From Candidatus Zhuqueibacterota bacterium (lineage in GTDB: Bacteria; Zhuqueibacterota; Zhuqueibacteria; Oceanimicrobiales; Oceanimicrobiaceae), in the NCBI GenBank assembly GCA_029262005.1, contig JAJDAG010000083.1:1-49448 (forward strand): a stretch of 49,448 nucleotides of DNA. The letters run 5' to 3'. Within the stretch, counting starts at the first letter, position 1. Each line of letters starts with the position of its first letter. The translations under genes were made by a program, and so were the position numbers. The notes beneath the pieces are model-generated. The model had not been told where the DNA came from, did not search any database, and saw only the letters and a list, made by a program, of their open reading frames with translations. Positions 16,389 to 24,924 of the stretch are shown here, piece after piece.

Positions 16389-19300
16389 CTATTTCAATTT
16401 CATTAGCTTCATAGATTTAACAACGCGCCGGCCAGGGTTGTCCCCCCGTTCAGCGAAAGTGCTGCGCAGTACATACAAGCCGGACGGGACATCGATGCCG
16501 TGCCCGTTTTTGCCATCCCAAAAAAGCGTAAACTCTCCGGCAGCGTGTGGTTGATCAAGCAAATCCCGGATCTTTTCACCAAGAATATTAAAAATTTCGA
16601 GATGCACCTTTGCCGGCGCAGCCAATGAGAACCGGATTTTCGTGCCAGGATTAAATGGATTCGGATAATTTTGAAACAGTTCGAAATCATCAGGCACAGT
16701 TGCTGCTATGGGGCCGGAAACCGATGTAACAAGCTTGATTGCGGTGTCAGCCAGCACAAAAACCCCGGCCTGCCAGGGCGCCAGATTTACCTGAAAGCTA
16801 CCGATGGTGGGTTTCCCGACAAAATAGGATGTGTCGTTGAGCACATCATTCATGAAATAGGCAATGCCGGTGCGCAAAGAGTCGCTCAACTGCAGGTCGG
16901 CCTCGTCAATGGCGAGTGTTGCCAGCGCGGGAGAGCCGGAGAGATTGATTGCCGCTACGCCGTTCGCATCCAGCCACGGACGCAAATAGGCGTAGACACT
17001 ACCGGCGCCACTGTCGAGCCGTTTGATTTCCCGCGAACGAAAGGCGGCAAACTGGTTACGGATTGCACCTAACCGTTGATAGTATTTGAATGTGACTTCT
17101 CCACCGTTTCGTTGCCAGTCTATTTTGCCACGGCGGCTGGTCTCCCCTACTTCCTGGCCAGCATAGATGAGCGGAATACCCGGAATTGTGAATAAAAGGG
17201 CTGCCCCAGCCTTTGTACGGCGAAAGTCAGAATTGAATTCCTGGGCAATGCGGGTCTCGTCATGGTTTTCCAGAAAGCGCAAATAGTGAGAATTGCTGCC
17301 GGTAAAATGATTATAATTGAGATTCGGGCTGGAATTTCTTACTCTGCTATGCAATGTAGAAATGCTGCCGCCATTCAAAGCGGACTTAAACTCGCCGAAC
17401 AGGCTCCAGTCGTATGCTGCATCGTTGGCGCCGCCAAAGTCAGAATAGTTGATTTCGCTGCCAAATCCGGTGCCGCCAGTTTCACCAAGGATTAGCACAT
17501 CCGGCCGAACTCGCTTGATCTCTTCGCGAAACGGCCGCCACCAGGCGCTCTTGCCGTAGCGGTTCTGTGGTCCCCAATAAACGTCCATTCGATAACCGTC
17601 AATACCCTGCTGCAGCACCCAATACTTGTACATATTGAGCATGTAGTCCACGGTTTCGATGTTATCATAATCAAGATTCGCCAGTGTCCAGTTAGAGTAA
17701 TGCACATAGACGGTGTAGTCATTGACGCGGGTGGCAGATTGTCCCAATCCACGGCTGTCGCCCTTGATTTGAGTCTCCAGGAAAGGTCGATAATTTGAGA
17801 AGTCCTGAAACTTACGCACGTCTGTTACCCAATCGTGCCCGCCGGAGACATGACTCGGCGTAGAATCAAGTATGACACGAATGCCGAGTGAATGCGCCTC
17901 ATCCACAAACGTGCGAAAATCTTCCTGCGTTCCCAGTTGTGGATGAATCGAAAAAAAGTCCGTGATGTTGTAGCCCGCATTGAGCTCGTTGATGGACTCG
18001 GCATTATCATAAATCGGCATTAACCAGACAACGTTCGCACCCAGGTCCTTGATATCAGGTAACCGCGCCTTGGCTGCTGCAAATGTACCTGCATCAGTGA
18101 ACGCCGGCATATAGATTTCATAAACGATGGCATCCTTTACCCACTGCGGATTCTTGTCCACGCTCGAAAATGCCAGGCCACCATCGGGCTTTATGACAAA
18201 GTAACTGCGGGAAACCCCAATATTAGAATCGGGATCCACAGCGATCAGATCAAAGTAATATTCACCCGGGGTTGAAGGAACAGATATGACCGGTGTATTT
18301 TCCTGGGAATTGATGGCCAACGGCTCTGGATTAATTTCGTCGTCTGAGCGCCACGTTACCGCAAGTGCGTCACCATCCGGATCATTGCCATCAAATGTGA
18401 GCTGTAACCGGCCGGTACCGGCAATATTGAACCTGACCTGCGGCTTTGGTGCGTGATCGACAAAATATCTGATTTTGATGCTGTCTCGTTGCACGACACC
18501 TAAAGTGTCGGTAGCCTCTGCCCGGATGAGATTGTCACCGTCCTGCAGATTCAACAGCAGGGAGAACCGACCCGCCGAATCGCTGTTCACGACCGCAGGG
18601 GGGCCGCTATTAAGCGTGAGCGTCACCTCACTATTTGGACTGGCTGTTTCACCGACAACGGTTTTCGTTGCTCGCAAATGTCTGTCATTCGGCCGGGTCA
18701 GGAACTCAATGAACCCGGGTGGTTCGTCAATTTTAAAAGTTGTGCTGTCAGCGCTCACATTTCCGTTGTTGTTACTCACAGATAGCTTGAGTGAATGTGT
18801 CCCCACGGCCAGCGGTGTCGGCGGCACAAACCTAAAGTGGTGGGTCACCGGGTCGTATCCGCTTCCCAGCCCGCTATATTTAGTCTGATCGATCTCAACT
18901 CTGATAGAAGAAGGGTCAACTGGCGATGTAAGAGCCGGAAAAATGTAAGCTGTGATCTCGGGTAGCTGCGACTTCACCTCGCCGCTCACCGAATTTGGCA
19001 GCAAATAATGGATTGTCGGGTCATTTATCAAAATGTACGAATTGTTAAAATCAAGCTGATTGCGATTCGGGTTTAATGGATCGAGCAGCCAACCTGTAGA
19101 TGACCCGTTTTCGTTAAATTTATACTGATAAGCTCCCGGAATGCTCTTTCCAGGATCCGGCAGTGGGTCAGGCCCCCCTAGTCTCAGCCTCACAGTTTTT
19201 GACCAGACGCCCGATCCAGGGTCTTTAGTCATAGCAAATTTAGCATCGAAAATCCGGCCATTCTGATTTTCACCCCAATTATTGAATTCACCCGGCAGAT

Positions 19301-19460
19301 AGACGATGGTCGGGCTGCCGGCCGGGGTGTAGAAAAATGTGACATCCACACTGTCGGGGCTCTGAGCTCCGACAATGATCGGGGCAAACAAATAGCATCC
19401 TGCCAGCATGAACGCTTTACATTTTTTTTGAATCATCGTTTTGCCTTTTGTGATATTCAT
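16389..19460 (-). CDS. Large secreted multi-domain GH13 amylase with C-terminal sorting module
   Basis: 1023 residues. Signal peptide near residues 9-33 (AFMLAGCYLFAPIIVGA). Order: CBM48/E-set-like glucan-binding module (35-150; LPGEFNNWGENQNG, YQYKFNENG), three Ig-like beta domains (~165-425), GH13 barrel (~440-800), a small C-terminal beta domain, then an FlgD-like sorting module with NYPNPFNPGTKIRFSL and the tail KSMKLMKLK. Catalytic residues: Asp626 in DGYRMDVYWG, Glu660 in ILGETGG, Asp734 in LENHDETR. Region I reads DSTPSH (532-537), with Ser in place of the usual Asn before His. The sorting module points to export across the outer membrane and surface attachment or release. The ATG overlaps the TGA of the PPIase gene (ATGA). 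A second ATG at 19436 with a better signal-peptide n-region is an alternative start. Confidence 0.9.
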   Translation of the reverse strand: MNITKGKTMIQKKCKAFMLAGCYLFAPIIVGAQSPDSVDVTFFYTPAGSPTIVYLPGEFNNWGENQNGRIFDAKFAMTKDPGSGVWSKTVRLRLGGPDPLPDPGKSIPGAYQYKFNENGSSTGWLLDPLNPNRNQLDFNNSYILINDPTIHYLLPNSVSGEVKSQLPEITAYIFPALTSPVDPSSIRVEIDQTKYSGLGSGYDPVTHHFRFVPPTPLAVGTHSLKLSVSNNNGNVSADSTTFKIDEPPGFIEFLTRPNDRHLRATKTVVGETASPNSEVTLTLNSGPPAVVNSDSAGRFSLLLNLQDGDNLIRAEATDTLGVVQRDSIKIRYFVDHAPKPQVRFNIAGTGRLQLTFDGNDPDGDALAVTWRSDDEINPEPLAINSQENTPVISVPSTPGEYYFDLIAVDPDSNIGVSRSYFVIKPDGGLAFSSVDKNPQWVKDAIVYEIYMPAFTDAGTFAAAKARLPDIKDLGANVVWLMPIYDNAESINELNAGYNITDFFSIHPQLGTQEDFRTFVDEAHSLGIRVILDSTPSHVSGGHDWVTDVRKFQDFSNYRPFLETQIKGDSRGLGQSATRVNDYTVYVHYSNWTLANLDYDNIETVDYMLNMYKYWVLQQGIDGYRMDVYWGPQNRYGKSAWWRPFREEIKRVRPDVLILGETGGTGFGSEINYSDFGGANDAAYDWSLFGEFKSALNGGSISTLHSRVRNSSPNLNYNHFTGSNSHYLRFLENHDETRIAQEFNSDFRRTKAGAALLFTIPGIPLIYAGQEVGETSRRGKIDWQRNGGEVTFKYYQRLGAIRNQFAAFRSREIKRLDSGAGSVYAYLRPWLDANGVAAINLSGSPALATLAIDEADLQLSDSLRTGIAYFMNDVLNDTSYFVGKPTIGSFQVNLAPWQAGVFVLADTAIKLVTSVSGPIAATVPDDFELFQNYPNPFNPGTKIRFSLAAPAKVHLEIFNILGEKIRDLLDQPHAAGEFTLFWDGKNGHGIDVPSGLYVLRSTFAERGDNPGRRVVKSMKLMKLK

Positions 19461-20929
19461 CGGGCCATTTCCGCAAAGATCCTGCCCATATAGCGCGGCA
19501 GTTTGTCGAACGGCAATACAGCGGGCGCTACCGGCCTGCCGGGAAAGTGCGTCTTGACGACGGCCATATTCAGGTGTTTGAGCATCAGCGTGTCCAGCAA
19601 GACTTGATTCACTTTGATACCTACCGTAGACACCGCTTGTGCGAGGTATTCATCTAACAAGGAAATGGTATCCTGGCCACCCTTACGCCTTGTGGAAAGC
19701 CCTGGCATGGATTCGTCATGCGCCTCGACTTCCCGTGAACGCACGGCCTCGAGCCGCATTTGGTCGGCCAGATAACTGTCCATCCACATGGCCGTCTCTG
19801 CTCTGACATAGTCTGAACTCTGAAATCCACGACGGGCGGCTTCCTGCGCAAGATATTCATGTTCCATCATAATAATTGCCATATTTCTCAGACTGCTGCG
19901 AAAGGCACCCTTGTTGGCGAAGTTCAGTGGATATGGCCCAAACCGAAGCTTCCAGAGAAAATCCGCCAGGGTCCACTGGGACCCGTCGTCAAAAGTGACG
20001 AGCATCTCACGCAGACGTGCTTGAAGTGCCGCACGGGCCAAGTCATACTGGTTGTCCGACATCTGCACGGGCCGCATCCCCTCGCCGGCGGCATCGTTTT
20101 TCGATGCAATAGCAAACGTTTTCTCTATTTGCTCAGCCACAAAAGCGAGTTTTTCCGCCGGTACCTTGGTCTGCTTGCCGGCCATCACCGATTTGAAGAA
20201 TCTCCGATACGCCAGTTTCTTCTTTCGTGCCATCAGCTTCTTGCGCACCTGCTTCTCAAAAAAAGATGCGCCAGAACCGGCGGGAAATGGTTGCGCCCGC
20301 TCTTTTTCCACGCGGAACAAATAAAAAGCATCCTTGAATTCAACGGGCTGAGACACGTCTCCTGCCTGCAAACGCCACAGGACTTTCTCAACTACAGGCT
20401 CACTTTGCCCCCAGGATATGGTGTAGGCCGTGCCCAGTTCCCCCCAAATGCCGGAGTCTACAGAATCAGCAATCTTCCTGCGCGCCGAATCAGCATAGGC
20501 CCGCGATTCAAAAACCAATTCCTGGACATCCAGTGTTCTCCTCGCGTCGTTCATAGCGACTTTCAACTCACCGGCAGCCACTGTAATATCCGAAAACACA
20601 TCATTGAGGAGCGCTTCCAGCATGGCCTCTTTCTCGAACTGTCTTGCAAGCGCCTTAAACCGCGGCCGCTTGGCCAGACCATGTTGCCGCCCGCTCTGCG
20701 CCAATAATTTCTCCCCGATGAGTGAGGCCAAATAAAGCTGTCTTGATTGTTTATCGTTATCAGGAAACTGAGCAAAGTACGGCGTCAAGGCATATCTGGA
20801 CTTGAATTCATCGACTGAAATGCTGCGCTTACCGATAGTGGCCACTACAGTCGGATCCGGGTACTCCCGGCAAGAGAATAGGACCGACATCAATATAAGA
20901 AATGTAAATGTGAAATTTCTAAAACGCAA
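19457..20929 (-). CDS. Peptidyl-prolyl isomerase (SurA/PrsA-like) lipoprotein
   Basis: 490 residues. Signal with lipobox-like VLFSC, Cys20 lipidated. The N-terminal part (VVATIGKRSISVDEFKSRY, 27-45) resembles the SurA_N/PrsA chaperone region that cradles clients. A parvulin-like domain lies at about 130-215 (LDVQELVFESRAYADSARRK, then WGELGTAYTISWGQSEP and VLWRLQAGDVSQPVEF). Parvulins isomerise Xaa-Pro bonds in unfolded secreted proteins. The C-terminal half (~250-490) is helical and less typical. Four bases after the SGNH-TPR gene and overlapping the large GH13 gene by 4 nt, it is tightly coupled to both. It may be a dedicated foldase for the secreted amylases (inference). Start codon is TTG with AGGTAG just before it; the next ATG would fall inside the signal peptide. 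Confidence 0.8.
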   Translation of the reverse strand: MRFRNFTFTFLILMSVLFSCREYPDPTVVATIGKRSISVDEFKSRYALTPYFAQFPDNDKQSRQLYLASLIGEKLLAQSGRQHGLAKRPRFKALARQFEKEAMLEALLNDVFSDITVAAGELKVAMNDARRTLDVQELVFESRAYADSARRKIADSVDSGIWGELGTAYTISWGQSEPVVEKVLWRLQAGDVSQPVEFKDAFYLFRVEKERAQPFPAGSGASFFEKQVRKKLMARKKKLAYRRFFKSVMAGKQTKVPAEKLAFVAEQIEKTFAIASKNDAAGEGMRPVQMSDNQYDLARAALQARLREMLVTFDDGSQWTLADFLWKLRFGPYPLNFANKGAFRSSLRNMAIIMMEHEYLAQEAARRGFQSSDYVRAETAMWMDSYLADQMRLEAVRSREVEAHDESMPGLSTRRKGGQDTISLLDEYLAQAVSTVGIKVNQVLLDTLMLKHLNMAVVKTHFPGRPVAPAVLPFDKLPRYMGRIFAEMAR

Positions 20930-20933
20930 AGAA

Positions 20934-23021
20934 CTACCTGTCCTTTATTTTGGCCCAGAGCTCTGTGAGCCCGGGGTGGTCTGGATAAGACTTCAGCAAA
21001 ACTTGACAGTTGGCCTGAGCCTGGCCAAACTCTCCCATTTTGGCGAGAGCGACTGTGAGATTATATAGGGTCTCCGGGTCATCGGGTTGCACTCTTAGTG
21101 CGCGCTGTAAAAATGGCAGTCCTCGTTCCGGATTGCCGGCATTTACATGAATTGACCCGAGCCATTTGTTGGCAATCGCAGACTCATTCACCCGGAGCGA
21201 CTTCTCGAAAATGTTCGCCGATGCGGCAAAATCCTGCATCTCCAGGTAGAGCAAACCCAGTCTGAGATATGGCGACAAGTTGTATGGTGTTCCCCGCACC
21301 AGCGCCCGATACTCAGCCGCCGCGCGTGCAAGCTGCTTGTTCTTTGCGTAGAACTCTGCCAGGTCAACGTGCGACTGCTCCCAGTTTTTTTTATCGCGAA
21401 AAACCTCGTATGCCACCTCTTGCATCTTATTCGCCGGTTGGTACTCGCTGGCAAAGTTCGGCTCACCCCCCCGTTTGAACGGCCACCCGGACATCAACAC
21501 ATCTGTTTTTATTTTTGCGACTTCCAAGTCAACCGGCGTCAGTTCCAGACGTTGCCAGTACTCGTCGTCGCTGCCAATGGTTGCGGTGTCCCACTGCGCG
21601 GCAGGCAGATCATGTTCTATCATTGCATCAAAAAAGGCAAGCGTCATTTGAAAATAGCCTTTTAGATTTGGATGTAGATGCTCCAGCATCAGATTGGTGC
21701 CAATCAACGAGTCCGGCGACGCAGCTTCGAAATAGTGCTTCATCCTCACGACCGGAACATCGTGTTTGGCAGCCACTTGATGGATTGTCCGGTTAAAATC
21801 TTCACTGGCGCGGAATCTGAGCGCATCTAAATCTTTTGCTCGGTAAAAGGCTGCACGAGCAGCAGCCGGCTTTCCAGAAGCATGCAGGCTACGCGCCACC
21901 TGAAAGTGCAAACCGGCAACACCATCATCCAACTCAGCAGCTTTTCTAAACGCGTTCAAAGCCTCCTCAAAGCGACCCGCCTTCTGAAACTGCCTGCCAC
22001 GATTAAACAAATCGTTCCACGCCAAAGGTCGTTTCCCGGTTTTGTAGACCGACTCGAAAGGCACCTGATCCCGGATATTGCAAACGAGCTCACTGAGCAA
22101 GATCGGCACTTTGCTGGCCCGTGCAATACCAATGATATCCAGCAGATTTTGCTCGAATATCTCCACGGCTTTATGATACTCATCACTGCCAAAACGAATC
22201 TGCTTGTTACCGACCATCCTTTCCATCAAAGTCGCATTTTCAGGTCTTTGTTGGTCTCCACCTCCCGGGCTCTTAGCCTTTACCCAGCCAATGAAACTGC
22301 GCAACAAGTAAAACACTTTTGAATGTTGCAGCCGGATGACCAAATTAACCAGGCCGCGATATTGGCCCAAAACTTCTGTGGAACTGATACCTAAAGCACC
22401 ATAAAACTCGTTATGACCAGCGTAAATAAGAAAGGCATCGGGTTCGTAGTCGACCAGCTCATCCATAAAATCAAGTACGGTGTAGGAGTTGACGGCCGGC
22501 ATCGCCAGGTTGACCACTTCGATCTGCCTGTTCGGCAAGGCATCCTCGAGCCTCGTCGCCAGCATCCGAGAAAAAGCGCCGTTATGGAAGTAGGGAAATC
22601 CCGCCGCCGTCGAGCCGCCGAGCACAAAAATCCGGCAGCCGTTGGCGGGTTTCTCCTTGAGAATGGCGTCATAAGAAGTTGCCGGGGCCAGGTCCTTGAC
22701 AAAAAAATATCTGCGCCCGACCTGATGGTTGGTTACCCAATATCTGGTATCATTCTCCAAGGATGAAAAAATATCCAGGCGAGGCCCGTAATTGAACAAA
22801 CGAAGGACTCCTTCGAGCAATATGAAAAAAAGCACTGGTATCAGCGCGGCAAGCAGCCTGAACGCCCGTGATTTCATCCGTGCGGATGGTGAGGTCAAGG
22901 TAGCCACATACGCCTCAACCACAGTAAGAGGCACTTTGATTCGCCTGGACATTTCGACCGCCGAAAATCTGTGATGATGCTTTTCTATGAAGTTTTTTTG
23001 CTTATTTGTCAATTCGTTCAT
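20934..23021 (-). CDS. Membrane-anchored SGNH/GDSL-like hydrolase with TPR repeats
   Basis: 695 residues. Residues 1-45 are charged and contain an HTH-like stretch (FSAVEMSRRIKVPLTVVEAYV). A single membrane helix follows at about 53-75 (LLAALIPVLFFILLEGVL). The SGNH-like domain spans ~80-460: block I is IFVLGGSTAAGFPY (GGST instead of GDSL), block III AGHNEFYG, and the last block HLHPNLKGY with the His. Within it at ~340-400 are TPR-like helices (FEEALNAFRKAAEL). The C-terminus (~555-690) holds four or so TPR units (SPYLRLGLLYLEMQDFAASA, ETLYNLTVALAKMG). The family hydrolyses esters, often on cell-envelope glycans; no substrate is known here. It lies between the FG-GAP protein (16 bp) and the PPIase (4 bp), so it is co-transcribed with secretion-related genes. 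Confidence 0.78.
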   Translation of the reverse strand: MNELTNKQKNFIEKHHHRFSAVEMSRRIKVPLTVVEAYVATLTSPSARMKSRAFRLLAALIPVLFFILLEGVLRLFNYGPRLDIFSSLENDTRYWVTNHQVGRRYFFVKDLAPATSYDAILKEKPANGCRIFVLGGSTAAGFPYFHNGAFSRMLATRLEDALPNRQIEVVNLAMPAVNSYTVLDFMDELVDYEPDAFLIYAGHNEFYGALGISSTEVLGQYRGLVNLVIRLQHSKVFYLLRSFIGWVKAKSPGGGDQQRPENATLMERMVGNKQIRFGSDEYHKAVEIFEQNLLDIIGIARASKVPILLSELVCNIRDQVPFESVYKTGKRPLAWNDLFNRGRQFQKAGRFEEALNAFRKAAELDDGVAGLHFQVARSLHASGKPAAARAAFYRAKDLDALRFRASEDFNRTIHQVAAKHDVPVVRMKHYFEAASPDSLIGTNLMLEHLHPNLKGYFQMTLAFFDAMIEHDLPAAQWDTATIGSDDEYWQRLELTPVDLEVAKIKTDVLMSGWPFKRGGEPNFASEYQPANKMQEVAYEVFRDKKNWEQSHVDLAEFYAKNKQLARAAAEYRALVRGTPYNLSPYLRLGLLYLEMQDFAASANIFEKSLRVNESAIANKWLGSIHVNAGNPERGLPFLQRALRVQPDDPETLYNLTVALAKMGEFGQAQANCQVLLKSYPDHPGLTELWAKIKDR

Positions 23022-23037
23022 CGCGTAACTATCGGGC

Positions 23038-24801
23038 TTAAGGCAACAGCAGTACTTTCCGACTTTGTCGCAAATTGCCCGACACTATTTGTATCACGTA
23101 GACGCCGTTCCCAAGACGCTTGCCGGAATCCGAGCGCCCATCCCACTGCAGCGAATAAGACCCGGGTTGGCGCACTTCCCGGGCGAGCGTCCGAACCCTT
23201 TGCCCGACTATATTAAAAACGGCAACCTGAAAAGCAACAGCAGCGTTCCCACCCAAAGTAAGTGGCAGACTTATGTTCCCTGTCGATTCTGTTCTCGAAA
23301 ACGGATTGGGGTAACCCCGCCCCAGCGAGAAGTCTCGTGGCCCCTGCAGCGTTCCGCCGGCAACTGAAGTCACGGTGCCAACCCCCTCCTCAATTAGGAT
23401 TTCCTGATTGAGGGTGACACCGTCACCAAATCGCTCGACCAGCCCAGATGGCCAGTGAATTTCAAGCTCATCAACGCTACTGACTTGTGCCAGCCCAAAA
23501 TGAACAACGGGGCTGTTTTGTGAAAACCATCCCATTCCACCTGAAACTTCCCGGGTTTGCTCGAGATGACCGGCACGCAAAATGACACGCGCACCGAGCG
23601 CATCCCGATTGCTCTGTGTGCCGCGCAACCTGATTTTGAGCCAATTGTTGCCTGAGCCGAGATTTCTGAAGAGCTGGTTCGACCTACCTTCGTTGGTGAC
23701 AAACAAGTCAATGTAGCCGTCGCGGTCCACGTCGCCACAGGCTGCGGCAAACCCCGACAGCAGGCTGCTGCTCGGATCCCCTGCGTTCACAACGGTGAAT
23801 GTACCGTCGTGGTTGTTGTGGTACAGAACATTTGGATCCGGCGGCGAGTTGAAACTACTGGCGTTAACAATGTACAAATCAAGCCAGCCATCGTTATTGT
23901 AATCCAGCCAGGTCACGCCCCAACCCATGCCGATATCAGCCACCCCTGCCGATTGCGTAACATCGGTGAAAGTTCCGTTGCGGTTGTTTTCAAACAAGAG
24001 ATTTTCGAACATGTTGGTGATATACAAGTCCAGATATCCGTCATTATTAAAATCTGCAAAAGCCGGCGCCATGCCCTCAGCCTGAACGGCCAAACCTGCC
24101 TGGTCTGCCACGTCTGTGAACGTACCGTCGCCGTTGTTTCTGTACAAATTATTGGCCTGTCTTCCATCGTAAACGAGATAAATATCTTGATCACCGTCGT
24201 TATCATAATCTACGATAGCAAGTCCCATGGCATTGGCTCGCCCCCAAACACCCGTGCTTACAATGACGTTCGTAAATGTGAGACCGTCGCGTGCGTGGTA
24301 AAAGGCGTTCTCACCTGCTCGATTGAAAATAAAAATGTCCAGCAAACCGTCATTGTCATAGTCGATAAAACCTGTTGCTTCCGTTTTGAGCACATCCCCT
24401 ACGCCGGCCTGGTCAGTTTGGTCTGTAAATACGCCGGCCTGGTTTATGAACAGCAGATTGGGTTCATCTATGCCGGCCATATAAAGGTCTAAAAAACCGT
24501 CGTTGTTGATGTCTCCCCAAAGTGCCATACCGCTGTTGCCGACAACAGCCAGATTGTTTTGCGTGGCCACTTCTGCAAATGCGCCGTCGCCGCGATTGCG
24601 GAACAGCAGGTTCGGCTGCCCTTTCCTGGACACAAAAATGTCCACGAAACGATCCCCGTCAAAATCCATGATGGCCACAGCTTTGTTACCCCCGGCAGAA
24701 AATATGCCCGCCTGGCTGGTGACTTCTTCAAACAATTTAGATTGTGCCTGCAGACCAGTCGTCAGCAAAAACAAAATCGTTGATAGCACAAGCTGATTCA
24801 T
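23038..24801 (-). CDS. Secreted FG-GAP/VCBS-repeat protein with ASPIC domain and sorting module
   Basis: 587 residues from the ATG at 24801, which directly begins a good signal peptide (MNQLVLSTILFLLTTGLQAQ). The open frame extends 26 codons further upstream, but that part overlaps a terminator. Residues ~25-400 form a seven- to eight-bladed propeller of FG-GAP/VCBS repeats with DFDGDRFVDIF, DYDNDGLLDIFIF, DYDNDGDQDIYLV and similar calcium-binding loops. An ASPIC/UnbV domain follows (WLKIRLRGTQSNRDALGARV, then ELEIHWPSGLVERF). The end is an FlgD-like sorting module (GYPNPFSRTES, VFNIVGQRVRTL, tail RKVLLLP). Likely a surface adhesion or glycan-contact protein. It follows a terminator, so it may begin a sub-operon of four genes down to the large GH13. 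Confidence 0.87.
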   Translation of the reverse strand: MNQLVLSTILFLLTTGLQAQSKLFEEVTSQAGIFSAGGNKAVAIMDFDGDRFVDIFVSRKGQPNLLFRNRGDGAFAEVATQNNLAVVGNSGMALWGDINNDGFLDLYMAGIDEPNLLFINQAGVFTDQTDQAGVGDVLKTEATGFIDYDNDGLLDIFIFNRAGENAFYHARDGLTFTNVIVSTGVWGRANAMGLAIVDYDNDGDQDIYLVYDGRQANNLYRNNGDGTFTDVADQAGLAVQAEGMAPAFADFNNDGYLDLYITNMFENLLFENNRNGTFTDVTQSAGVADIGMGWGVTWLDYNNDGWLDLYIVNASSFNSPPDPNVLYHNNHDGTFTVVNAGDPSSSLLSGFAAACGDVDRDGYIDLFVTNEGRSNQLFRNLGSGNNWLKIRLRGTQSNRDALGARVILRAGHLEQTREVSGGMGWFSQNSPVVHFGLAQVSSVDELEIHWPSGLVERFGDGVTLNQEILIEEGVGTVTSVAGGTLQGPRDFSLGRGYPNPFSRTESTGNISLPLTLGGNAAVAFQVAVFNIVGQRVRTLAREVRQPGSYSLQWDGRSDSGKRLGNGVYVIQIVSGNLRQSRKVLLLP

Positions 24802-24854
24802 GTTGTGTGAGAGGTTAATCTGGTGAAACGCCTGGATTGAATTAGACCGAGTAT

Positions 24855-24899
24855 GAAAAGGTTGGGCTGCCCGGAACATCGCCCAAACAGCCCAACCTG
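24855..24899 (-). terminator. Intrinsic terminator after the starch-binding-like protein gene
   Basis: AGGTTGGGCTG (24859-24869) and CAGCCCAACCT (24888-24898) form a perfect 11-bp stem, GC-rich, with an 18-nt loop. On the minus strand the stem is followed by TTTTCATACT. It lies 26 nt after the stop of the gene at 24925-26967 and separates it from the FG-GAP gene. Confidence 0.75.
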
Positions 24900-24924
24900 C
24901 ATCAGATACGTCTGGAGTATTCCG

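Noticed and set aside
19859-20707. 282-codon plus-strand open frame
   Set aside because: It is antisense to the peptidyl-prolyl isomerase gene, which has a signal, domain pattern and tight operon spacing.
24802-24879. Upstream extension of the FG-GAP gene
   Set aside because: It runs through a strong terminator stem, and the ATG at 24801 starts the signal peptide directly.
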